Origin: JAAUUJ01 sp964392245
GTDB lineage: Bacteria > Cyanobacteriota > Cyanobacteriia > Thermostichales > Thermostichaceae
NCBI GenBank assembly: GCA_964392245.1
Contig: CAYMOX010000014.1
Coordinates: 16,619-80,618, forward strand
Direction of reading: 5' to 3'
DNA: 64,000 bases
Shown here: positions 52,726 through 61,005 of the stretch, piece by piece
Position numbering within the stretch: position 1 is the stretch's first letter
Layout: every line of letters starts with the position of its first letter
The notes under the pieces: generated by a model
Seen by the model: only the letters and a program-made list of their open reading frames with translations
What the model was told of the DNA's origin: nothing
Databases searched by the model: none
Program-made: the position numbers and the translations under genes

Positions 52726-53565
52726 ATGCAAACTATGCAAACCAGTACCCATTCCCCAACAACCTCTGGGGTCACAGCACAGCAACCTTTCCTGGAAATT
52801 GATCAGATCTCCAAGATCTATCCAACCCCCAAAGGCCCCTACGTTGTTCTGGAAAATGTCAGTCTTTCTATCCAGTCGGGAGAATTCATCTGCCTGATTG
52901 GCCATTCGGGCTGTGGCAAGTCTACCTTGATGAACATGGTTTCGGGGTTTGCCCACCCCACCCAGGGGGAAGTTCGTGTTGAAGGAGAGCGGATCACTGC
53001 CCCCGGACCGGATCGGATGGTGGTGTTCCAGAACTATGCCCTGCTGCCCTGGCTGACGGTGTTCGACAACGTTTACTTGGCGGTGGATACGGTTCTGCCC
53101 ACTGAGTCAAAGGTGAATAAGGAAGCCATTGTCAACGATCACCTGCGCATGGTGGGGCTGAGTGAAGCGGCCCACAAAACCCCGCCCCAGATCTCGGGGG
53201 GCATGAAGCAACGGGTGGCGATTGCCCGCGCGCTGTCCATCCGTCCCCGCGTCTTACTGCTGGATGAACCCTTTGGGGCTCTGGATGCCATTACCAAAGA
53301 GGAACTGCAGGAGGAACTCCTCAAGATCTGGAATCAGTACCGCTGCACTGTGCTGATGATTACCCACGACATTGATGAGGCCCTATTCCTAGCAGATCGG
53401 TTGGTGATGATGACCAACGGCCCTGCTGCCACGATTGGGGAGGTTATTACCATTCCCTTCAACCGTCCCCGTGACCGCAGCCGGATGATGGAAGATCCTG
53501 AGTACTACAAGCTGCGCAACTATATTCTGGATTACCTCTATAACCGCTACGCCCACGATGAGTAA
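52726..53565 (+). CDS. nrtD: NrtD/CmpD-type ABC transporter ATPase
   Basis: A 279-residue ATPase without the extra domain: Walker A GHSGCGKST, signature ISGGMKQRVAIARAL, Walker B LLLDEPFGALDA, and switch MITHDIDEA. It pairs with NrtC on the permease dimer. A TTG at 52690 is in frame, but the ATG at 52726 gives the usual length. The iron-sulfur protein gene follows after 14 bases. Confidence 0.92.
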   Translation: MQTMQTSTHSPTTSGVTAQQPFLEIDQISKIYPTPKGPYVVLENVSLSIQSGEFICLIGHSGCGKSTLMNMVSGFAHPTQGEVRVEGERITAPGPDRMVVFQNYALLPWLTVFDNVYLAVDTVLPTESKVNKEAIVNDHLRMVGLSEAAHKTPPQISGGMKQRVAIARALSIRPRVLLLDEPFGALDAITKEELQEELLKIWNQYRCTVLMITHDIDEALFLADRLVMMTNGPAATIGEVITIPFNRPRDRSRMMEDPEYYKLRNYILDYLYNRYAHDE

Positions 53566-53579
53566 TCTTTACAAGCCTT

Positions 53580-56408
53580 ATGGTATCCGCCCTCTCTGAA
53601 CGTCTCATGCATCGTATCCGCTGGGGATTAACCATCCTCTGGCTGCTGCTGATTGTCTCCCTGGTTTACGACCCCTTCACTCCCACTCTCACCAACCCGA
53701 ACAACACCCTCAGCCCTCTCAGAGTCGATCCAGAATCCTGTGTTTTCGTTCAGGGAGAATGTATTCAATCAGGGGCTTATCCCCTTGGGGCACCTGTTTT
53801 TTGGGGCCTTGTGGTCCCCTGCAGCATTCTGATCCTGTTACTTTTTGGCCACGAATTATGGCGGCGGATCTGCCCGCTCTCGTTCCTCTCTCAGATTCCA
53901 CGGGCACTGGGATGGCAACGGCAACGGCAGCGGCAAAGTCCCACCGGAGGGGGTCGATCTGAGGTCGCTCGGGTTCCACCGGACTCCTGGTTGGGTCGCC
54001 ATTATCTACTGCTGCAATTCGGCTGGTTATTTGTGGGTCTTTGCGCCCGCATTCTCTTTGTTAACAGTGATCGACTGGCGCTGGCCCTCTGGCTTCTGTT
54101 CACCATCATCATGGCCATTGGCGTTGGGTATTACTATGGGGGCAAATCCTGGTGCAACTACTTCTGTCCTATGGCTCCGGTACAGAAAATTTATGGGGAA
54201 CCGGGGGGGGTGCTCACCAGTAAAGCCCACATGAGCGAGTCCAGAATCACCCAGTCTATGTGCCGGGTTGTGGATGAGCAGGGACAGGAGAAAAGTGCCT
54301 GCATTGCCTGCCAGAGTCCCTGCATTGACATCGATTCGGAGCGCACCTACTGGGATGGGATTGAACAGCCGCAGCAGGTGATCCTCTACTACGGCTATGT
54401 GGGTTTGGTGGTGGGGTATTTCCTTTACTACTACCTGTATGCAGGCAACTGGGATTACTACTTCTCCGGCATCTGGGCCTATGAACCGGATCAATGGGGC
54501 TCACTCTTGCAGCCGGGATTCTTTTTGGGGGGGCACGCCATTGCCCTGCCTAAACTTGTGGCAGTTCCCCTAACCCTTGGATGCTCCACCCTGTTGGGCA
54601 TAGGTCTGGGGCGGGGGGTAGAAACCTGGGCTCAACACCGCTGGGGGGATCACCTCTCCCCTACCCTGATCCGTCATCGCATCTTCAGCGGCTGCACTTT
54701 TTTAATCTTTAATTTCTTCTTTGTCTTTGCCTCCCGTTCCTGGATTCAGTTGTTACCCCTTTCCGTGCAGTATCTGTACGAAGCCTTTCTGTTCATGATC
54801 AGTACTATCTGGCTACTAAAAACCTGGGGTCGATCTCCGCAACTGTATTCACGGGAAAGTCTGGCCAGCCGACTGCGCAAGCAACTGTCCAGATTGCAAC
54901 TGAATTTGAATCGATATCTGGAGGGACAGTCCCTGGACGCTTTAACACCGGATCAGGTGTACGTACTCGCTCGGGTTTTGCCAGACTTTACCCGTGAAAA
55001 GCGCCATGAGGCCTACAAAGGAGTTCTGACCGAAGCGCTCCAGGAAGGGCATATCAATAGCAGCAGCAGCCTGGAAGTTCTCAGACACCTGCGCACGGAA
55101 ATGGAACTGAGTGACGATGAGCACCGTCGCATCCTGACGGAGTTGGGGGTGGAGGATCCTGATCTGCTTGATCCCCTGCGACTGCGTACCATGGAAAATA
55201 GCGTGCGTCTCCAGGGATTCCGCAAATCTTTGCAGCGGTTACTGGTCCTTCAGAAAAGAGATTCCCTGGGCGAATTGCTAACCCGAGATCCGGAAGCAGT
55301 CCGTCATTTGCGCCAGCAGTATTGCATTACCTATGAAGAAGAGGAAGAGATCCTCTGGGGGCTGGACCGTGACACCGGAGACTGGCACCGCGCCGAGCAT
55401 CTGTTCCGTCAACTCAAGGATCTAATCCTGGGCTTTCATGCCCTCAACCAACCCTCACTGGCCCGTCATGGGCTTGTCTTGAATCTGCTGCGAGCCTCTG
55501 TGAAGCAGAAAAAACAGCTCCTGGTGCGGGGTCTTCTGGAACTGATTGAAGCCACGGCGGAGCAGGATCTGGCCCTCAACCTGGCCCGAGATTTGGGGAA
55601 TCTCTCCCCGGCAGCTCTTGTTGAAGTCTTGAACCAGCCGCTTTCACGGTGGTTGACCCGCCTCCAGCCGGAGATTCTGCAGCGACTCACTCAGCCCACC
55701 GATCTTCAACCCGCCTGTTCCCTGACCATCTCCAGTGATGAGATCTCCCATCACCTCCTGGCCCTTTTGAAGGACAATCATCCTCTGGTGCAGATGGCCA
55801 GCCTCTACATCCTGGCGCAGGTGGATCCGATAGCAGCCCACCAGCAGGCGAAAGAGTTCGTGAAAACTCCGCACTCTGCTCATACCCTTCTCGAGGAAAC
55901 TGCCACAACTTTACTAGAGCTACCCAAGAATCAACTGACCCTCTCCCACTTTCCCGCCCTGGAGAAACTGGCCTATCTCTTCAATACTCATTTCTTTGCT
56001 GGCAGCCACAGCCGGACCCTGATGGAACTTTCTCAGGTGGCCGTGTTCAAGCTTTATCAAGCAGAGGAGATTATCTCCGATGAGGGGGATACCTGCCGTG
56101 AGTTGTTGGTCTTGATTGCAGGGATCGTTCAGGTGGAGGTGGAGCATCAGGGTGCATGGACCCAGTTTAGTCTGTTACCAGGCCAGGTGCTGGATGAACT
56201 GGAGGTGCTGGCTCAGGGTACCCATTCTGGCCGGATCACTGCCAAAGCCTCTCCAACGCGGTTGCTGGCCATTCCTGTGGATGCGTTTGATGCCATCCTT
56301 GAGCGCGATCACGATTTTGCCCTGCAGGTCCTGAAGCTGGAGAGCGCTCGCTTGCAACAGGTCCTAGCCACAACAACTTCACTAGAACCTCAGCTATCCC
56401 GTACCTGA
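53580..56408 (+). CDS. NapH-like membrane iron-sulfur protein with C-terminal cyclic-nucleotide-binding domain
   Basis: A 942-residue multidomain protein. Residues 1-440 hold several membrane helices and NapH/NosR-like cysteine sets: Cys98 in RRICPL, the pair Cys192/Cys196 in WCNYFCPMAPVQ, and a ferredoxin-like cluster site Cys228, Cys241, Cys244, Cys248 (CIACQSPC). Residues about 440-790 are soluble and helical, with repeated LxxLL-type helices suggestive of a HEAT-like scaffold. Residues about 820-930 form a cNMP-binding-type beta-roll (LLVLIAGIVQVEV, GAWTQFSLLPGQVLDELEVLAQ, RLLAIPVDAFDAIL). It follows nrtD by 14 bases. No electron partner is adjacent. The combination suggests redox activity or assembly gated by a nucleotide; that is inference. 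Confidence 0.82.
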   Translation: MVSALSERLMHRIRWGLTILWLLLIVSLVYDPFTPTLTNPNNTLSPLRVDPESCVFVQGECIQSGAYPLGAPVFWGLVVPCSILILLLFGHELWRRICPLSFLSQIPRALGWQRQRQRQSPTGGGRSEVARVPPDSWLGRHYLLLQFGWLFVGLCARILFVNSDRLALALWLLFTIIMAIGVGYYYGGKSWCNYFCPMAPVQKIYGEPGGVLTSKAHMSESRITQSMCRVVDEQGQEKSACIACQSPCIDIDSERTYWDGIEQPQQVILYYGYVGLVVGYFLYYYLYAGNWDYYFSGIWAYEPDQWGSLLQPGFFLGGHAIALPKLVAVPLTLGCSTLLGIGLGRGVETWAQHRWGDHLSPTLIRHRIFSGCTFLIFNFFFVFASRSWIQLLPLSVQYLYEAFLFMISTIWLLKTWGRSPQLYSRESLASRLRKQLSRLQLNLNRYLEGQSLDALTPDQVYVLARVLPDFTREKRHEAYKGVLTEALQEGHINSSSSLEVLRHLRTEMELSDDEHRRILTELGVEDPDLLDPLRLRTMENSVRLQGFRKSLQRLLVLQKRDSLGELLTRDPEAVRHLRQQYCITYEEEEEILWGLDRDTGDWHRAEHLFRQLKDLILGFHALNQPSLARHGLVLNLLRASVKQKKQLLVRGLLELIEATAEQDLALNLARDLGNLSPAALVEVLNQPLSRWLTRLQPEILQRLTQPTDLQPACSLTISSDEISHHLLALLKDNHPLVQMASLYILAQVDPIAAHQQAKEFVKTPHSAHTLLEETATTLLELPKNQLTLSHFPALEKLAYLFNTHFFAGSHSRTLMELSQVAVFKLYQAEEIISDEGDTCRELLVLIAGIVQVEVEHQGAWTQFSLLPGQVLDELEVLAQGTHSGRITAKASPTRLLAIPVDAFDAILERDHDFALQVLKLESARLQQVLATTTSLEPQLSRT

Positions 56409-56483
56409 TCCTCAGGGCGCAGCAGTTCGCAGATCCAGGGTTCTAGCCGTAGTCTAAGGAGGAAGGATCCGAGAGAATCAGGC

Positions 56484-57680
56484 ATGGAGCATCCAGCTGC
56501 AGATCAAGAGTTTTATCAACGGTTACCGCATCTGGAGCATTTGATCCAGGCAATGGATTTAGGGGTTTACACAGAAGTTCCACTGGATTGGCAGGTCTTT
56601 TTGACTGATATTCGCGGTTCGACGCAGGCCATCACGGAGGGGCGATACAAAGAAGTGAATATGATCGCGGCGGCATCGATTGCGGCTGTTCTAAATGGGG
56701 TCAATCCCCTCGAAATCCCATTTGTTTTTGGGGGGGATGGAGCTTCGCTGGTGGTGCCTCCAGAGGTAGAGGATCCCGTCCGCAAAGCACTGTTGGCTAC
56801 CCGTAGGCTGGCGGCTGAGACCTTTGGCCTCGATCTGAGGGTTGGTCAGGTGGCGGTTAAGATCCTGAAAGAGGCTGGCTATCCCCTCAAGGTGGCCAAG
56901 TTGCAGCTATCTGAGAACTTTACCCAGGCCCTGTTTATTGGTGGGGGACTCAGTTACGCGGAGAAGTTGATCAAAGATCCTCAGCAGGTGCCCAGCTATC
57001 TTCTGGAGGAATGGATTGAAGAAGTGCAGGCGGATTTCACAGGGTTAGAGTGCCGCTGGCAGGATATTCACAGCCCCTATGGAGAGGTGGTGAGTTTGCT
57101 GGTGATGGCCACTCTTGCTGATCTGGCGAATAACATTCAGGTTTACCAGCAGGTGATTCGCATGATTGATCAGATTTATGGGGATAGCTCGAAACGAAAT
57201 CCGATCCACCCTCAAGGCTTGAAGTTAACCCTGGCTCAACAGCAGCTCATGTATGAAACTAAGGTGCAAACCTATGGTCAACCTGCTTGGAAGCGCTGGA
57301 TCTATCTGCAGTGGATTCAGCTAACCAATCTGCTGGGGATGGTGCTGATGCGATTGCGTGTGAAAACAGCAGCGGTGGACTGGGGGGAGTATAAGTCAAT
57401 TTTGATCGCGGCTACCGATTTTGAAAAGTTTGATGAGGTTCTGCGCATGGTAATTGCAGGCACTCAGGAGCAGCGACAGGCGCTGATTATCCAGCTGGAA
57501 ACTATGAAAGCTTCAGGATCACTGGTGTACGGCTATCATCTCACCAATCGAGCTTTAATGACCTGTCTGGTGTACGAACGGGGCGGCAGGCAAATGCACT
57601 TTGTGGATGGAGCTGAGGGAGGCTATGCGCTGGCAGCCCGGATGCTCAAGGATCAGTTGAAAGAACGAGTCAGAACTTGA
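56484..57680 (+). CDS. DUF3095 protein, nucleotidyl-cyclase-like
   Basis: A 398-residue soluble protein of the DUF3095 family. It carries the class III cyclase layout: FLTDIRGSTQAI (Asp42, position of the first metal ligand), a long helix, then FVFGGDGASLVVPP (Asp85 in the GDG hairpin, second metal position). Both aspartates needed for two-metal catalysis are kept. A second half with no clear domain ends VYGYHLTNRALMTCLVYERG. No product is proven for the family. It follows the cNMP-binding iron-sulfur protein by 75 bases, so enzyme and receptor may be neighbours. Confidence 0.8.
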   Translation: MEHPAADQEFYQRLPHLEHLIQAMDLGVYTEVPLDWQVFLTDIRGSTQAITEGRYKEVNMIAAASIAAVLNGVNPLEIPFVFGGDGASLVVPPEVEDPVRKALLATRRLAAETFGLDLRVGQVAVKILKEAGYPLKVAKLQLSENFTQALFIGGGLSYAEKLIKDPQQVPSYLLEEWIEEVQADFTGLECRWQDIHSPYGEVVSLLVMATLADLANNIQVYQQVIRMIDQIYGDSSKRNPIHPQGLKLTLAQQQLMYETKVQTYGQPAWKRWIYLQWIQLTNLLGMVLMRLRVKTAAVDWGEYKSILIAATDFEKFDEVLRMVIAGTQEQRQALIIQLETMKASGSLVYGYHLTNRALMTCLVYERGGRQMHFVDGAEGGYALAARMLKDQLKERVRT

Positions 57681-57773
57681 CAAGCCACGGATTCGAGCCT
57701 AGTATCTATGGATGATGTACCAACCAGTACAAAACTCGGATTAAGTTCAACTAGCCTTCATCGCAGGTGCCTC

Positions 57774-58655
57774 ATGGATACGCCGGAAACCTACACACCC
57801 CCCAACGTTTGGACATGGGATAGCGAAAGTGGGGGCACCTGGGCAAGCATTAATCGTCCTACCGCTGGATCTACCCATGAGAAAGAATTGCCGATTGGGC
57901 AACACGCGCTTCAGCTTTACTCATTGGCAACCCCAAACGGCCAAAAAGTCACGATCATGCTGGAGGAATTGCTGGCGCTTGGCATCGCAGAAGCTAACTA
58001 TGATGCTTACCCCATCAAGATTGAAAAAGGTGATCAGTTTGGCAGTGGCTTCGTGGCAGTGAATCCGAATTCTAAGATTCCCGCCTTGGTGGATCACAGT
58101 ACAACCCCACCCACTCGTGTCTTTGAATCGGGATCGATCCTGCTCTACCTGGCGGAGAAATTTAATGCTCTGATTCCCTCTACCCCATTGTTACGAACGG
58201 AGTGTCTCTCCTGGCTGTTCTGGCAGGTGGGATCAGCTCCTTACCTGGGGGGCGGTTTTGGGCATTTTTACAAGTATGCTCCGACTAAAATCAAGTACTG
58301 CATTGATCGCTTCACCATGGAGGTCAAGAGACAGCTGGATGTTCTGGATCGGCATCTGGCTGATCAGAAATACATGTGCGGTGACGAATATACCATTGCT
58401 GATATTGCGATCTGGCCCTGGTATGGCTTACTCGTCCTCAATGAGGTGTACGAGGCTGCCGAATTTCTGGAGGCACGGACCTACCACCATCTTGTTCGGT
58501 GGGCAGAAATGATCGCAGCTCGACCCGCAGTCCAACGGGGACGAAAGGTGAATCGCACATGGGGACCGCTTGAGGAGCAACTGCACGAGCGACACGACGC
58601 CAGTGATTTTGAAAGCTGCACTCAAGACAAGCTGAAAACTGCAACCTCGAATTAA
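57774..58655 (+). CDS. yghU: YghU-type glutathione transferase (disulfide-bond oxidoreductase)
   Basis: A 293-residue nu-class glutathione transferase very like E. coli YghU over its whole length: VWTWDSESGG, INRPTAGSTHEKELPIGQH, LYSLATPNGQKVTIMLEELL, VNPNSKIPALVDH, RVFESGSILLYLAEKF, LGGGFGHFYKYAPTKI and LHERHDASDFE. YghU reduces small disulfides and peroxides using two bound glutathiones. The strength of the match to an enterobacterial protein suggests transfer or very strong conservation. ATG at 57774 with AGGTG upstream; an in-frame start at 57708 is less likely. Confidence 0.93.
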   Translation: MDTPETYTPPNVWTWDSESGGTWASINRPTAGSTHEKELPIGQHALQLYSLATPNGQKVTIMLEELLALGIAEANYDAYPIKIEKGDQFGSGFVAVNPNSKIPALVDHSTTPPTRVFESGSILLYLAEKFNALIPSTPLLRTECLSWLFWQVGSAPYLGGGFGHFYKYAPTKIKYCIDRFTMEVKRQLDVLDRHLADQKYMCGDEYTIADIAIWPWYGLLVLNEVYEAAEFLEARTYHHLVRWAEMIAARPAVQRGRKVNRTWGPLEEQLHERHDASDFESCTQDKLKTATSN

Positions 58656-58734
58656 AGAATATTGAGTTGCCTTCATCAAAATTTCCACCCTTCACCCAGA
58701 ACTCTGTTCACGAACTTAACTCAGGAAAACCTCA

Positions 58735-59412
58735 ATGATCCGTTTTTACTTTCACCACACCCCTAACCCCATGAAGGTTGCCCTGTTCCTGGAGGAATCT
58801 GGACTACCCTACGAAATTATTCCCATCGATACGTTCAAAGGGGAACAGCACAGCTCAGAGTACCGCAAGATCAATCCCAACGGTAAAGCTCCAGCCATTG
58901 AGGATGACGGGATCCGTGTCTTCGACTCAAATGCGATTCTTCTCTACCTTGGCGACAAAATCCAGCGCTTTATTGCCACCCCTCAGGATCGAGGTGAATT
59001 GCTGTCCTGGCTGATGTTTGTGGCCACAGGCCTTGGTCCCTACTCAGGTCAGGCAGTGCATTTTCAGCGGATGGCTACGGAGCAAATTCCCTATGCCATT
59101 CAGCGCTATCGCTATGAGGCTAAGCGCCACTATGCAGTTCTGGACGACCATCTGGCTCAACGCACCTACATGGTTGGTGATGACTACAGCATTGTTGATA
59201 TGGCCGCCTGGGGGTGGATTGATCGGGCCAAGGTGGTGCTGGGAGAAGGGGAATTAGAAAAGTTTGAGCATCTCCACCGCTGGTTCCATCTGATCAACTC
59301 GCGGCCAGCTGTGGAGCGGGCTCGCCTGGTTGGGAAAGATCATGATTTCAAAACCACATTTGACGAAGAAGTGCGGCAACATTTCTTTCGCCATCTCTAC
59401 GTCGAAGCTTGA
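58735..59412 (+). CDS. Nu-class/YfcG-like glutathione S-transferase
   Basis: A 225-residue transferase: an N-terminal thioredoxin-fold half (FYFHHTPNPMKVALFLEE, NPNGKAPAIEDDG with the cis-Pro, FDSNAILLYLGDK) and a helical C-terminal half (YRYEAKRHYAVLDDHLAQ, YMVGDDYSIVDMAAWGW). The N-P-N-G-K-(A/I)-P-A and D-S-N/G-A-I-L-L-Y-L pattern is that of the YfcG/YghU branch. It lies 79 bases after the YghU-type gene and is the last plus-strand gene of the array. Confidence 0.9.
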   Translation: MIRFYFHHTPNPMKVALFLEESGLPYEIIPIDTFKGEQHSSEYRKINPNGKAPAIEDDGIRVFDSNAILLYLGDKIQRFIATPQDRGELLSWLMFVATGLGPYSGQAVHFQRMATEQIPYAIQRYRYEAKRHYAVLDDHLAQRTYMVGDDYSIVDMAAWGWIDRAKVVLGEGELEKFEHLHRWFHLINSRPAVERARLVGKDHDFKTTFDEEVRQHFFRHLYVEA

Positions 59413-59458
59413 TGGATGGGTCGCGTGACCTGATACTTACCCCGCAGGGAAGTTAACG

Positions 59459-60988
59459 TCAAGGATGACAAACATCCATCCAGGATCGCAGGGCCCGCAG
59501 TTGTGGGGTCTTCTTGAGTTGATGGGTTTGCATCCGCTCCAGAACGTCCTCCAGGGTCCGCACTGCCACCACAATAAACGGTCCCTTGTTGAGCATGACA
59601 CATTCAGCTCGCTCCGCCATGGCGGCATCGGTGATCTCAGCGCGGGAGGGGATCCCTTTCTTGGCCAGGGTCTCCAGGACCTGCGTGGCCCAGATCACAG
59701 GAACATGAGCGGCTTCACAGATCCAGAGGATTTCCTCCTGCATCTCTGCTAGACGCTGATAGGTAATCTCCACCGCCAGATCCCCCCGAGCAATCATGAC
59801 GCCAAACGGTTGCCGTCCCGCTGCCTGGATAATCATTTCCGGTAGATTGCGGATCGCCTCCTGGGTTTCAATTTTGGCCACCAGCGCAATCGAGTTGGCT
59901 TCAGATCCTCGCAATCGTTGTAACTCCTGCTGCAGCAGTTCAATATCCTGGGCGGTTTGCACAAATGAGTAACCAATGATATCCGCATGGGCTGCCACGA
60001 AGGGCAGGTGTTGCTCATCCTCTGGTGTGAGCGGGAAGGTGTGGATCACGGTATCTGGAAAGTTCAATCCATACCCAGATCGGAGTTTGCCGCCCTTGGG
60101 AGCTACATGCCTGACCTGTAACACCAGACCCTCGGCCTGCTTTTCCACCACATCGGTCCCGATCCGCCCATCATCGATCCAGACCTGGGCTCCCACCTGT
60201 ACCTGATCAAAGATTTCAGGCATGCTGCACTGGGCTCGGAATGGCAGGGTTGAGGACACCCGATCAGGGGCATCCTGGCTGAGGAGGAGCTGATCTCCGC
60301 AGAATAGACGGCGAGCATGGGGTTTGATGACTGCAAGCAGACGGGGTTTTGGCCCCCCCAGATCCATACAAATTTTGCAGGGCTGCTGGGTTTCAGCTTC
60401 CACCTGGCGCACATTACGGATCATCTGCTCCCAGATTTCGGGGGAGTCATGGGCACAGTTGATGCGTACACACTCCACATGCTGGGCGAGCAATTGCCGT
60501 AACAGGGTCTGATCCGTGGCCGTCTCAGTTGGCAGCGTTACCATGATCCGAACGCGGCGAGAGGGAGACGCTGTTCCCAGGAGGGTATCCGCCTGTTCTT
60601 GAAGGAGCTGATCCCCATGAAAGAAAGCCTCTAAAGGGGGATGGGGGGGAAATTCCCTGGAAGGAAGATGACAGATTTGGCCCAGAGTGGCAATCACGGC
60701 ATCCAGACTGGCCAGCACCCGCGACTCACTCCGACCCAGCGAAGATAAGCCCCAAGGCATGAGAGCCATTTGCAAGGGGCGAAGATCATGACGGCGCAGA
60801 GCCAGGTAGTAGGCCAGGTTTCGGGCACTGGCAAGAAAATCAGGACGCTGGATGCGGGAACGCCAGCGCTCAAACGTCAATTGTCCCTGGGCATAGACCT
60901 GAGAGCGTAATTCCTGCAGGCATTGCAAAAGCTGGAGCGGATCTTCCAGTTGCGGTTCCACCTGTGGACGATATCCTATGGTCACCAT
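59459..60988 (-). CDS. Divergent pyruvate-kinase-like protein
   Basis: A 509-residue protein whose middle is a pyruvate kinase barrel: VRINCAHDS for the usual R-x-N-x-S-H-G, CKICMDLGGPKPR for the D-x-x-G-P-K-x-R strand, the Lys of LVAKIETQEAI, VMIARGDLAVEI, and IPSRAEITDAAM. About 150 N-terminal residues have no pyruvate kinase counterpart, and the C-terminal regulatory domain is absent. The ATG at 60988 has AGGAGG six bases upstream. The gene starts 18 bases after the ftsH stop. Whether it still makes ATP and pyruvate is unclear. Confidence 0.85.
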   Translation of the reverse strand: MVTIGYRPQVEPQLEDPLQLLQCLQELRSQVYAQGQLTFERWRSRIQRPDFLASARNLAYYLALRRHDLRPLQMALMPWGLSSLGRSESRVLASLDAVIATLGQICHLPSREFPPHPPLEAFFHGDQLLQEQADTLLGTASPSRRVRIMVTLPTETATDQTLLRQLLAQHVECVRINCAHDSPEIWEQMIRNVRQVEAETQQPCKICMDLGGPKPRLLAVIKPHARRLFCGDQLLLSQDAPDRVSSTLPFRAQCSMPEIFDQVQVGAQVWIDDGRIGTDVVEKQAEGLVLQVRHVAPKGGKLRSGYGLNFPDTVIHTFPLTPEDEQHLPFVAAHADIIGYSFVQTAQDIELLQQELQRLRGSEANSIALVAKIETQEAIRNLPEMIIQAAGRQPFGVMIARGDLAVEITYQRLAEMQEEILWICEAAHVPVIWATQVLETLAKKGIPSRAEITDAAMAERAECVMLNKGPFIVVAVRTLEDVLERMQTHQLKKTPQLRALRSWMDVCHP

Positions 60989-61005
60989 CACTCACCTCCT
61001 GGATC

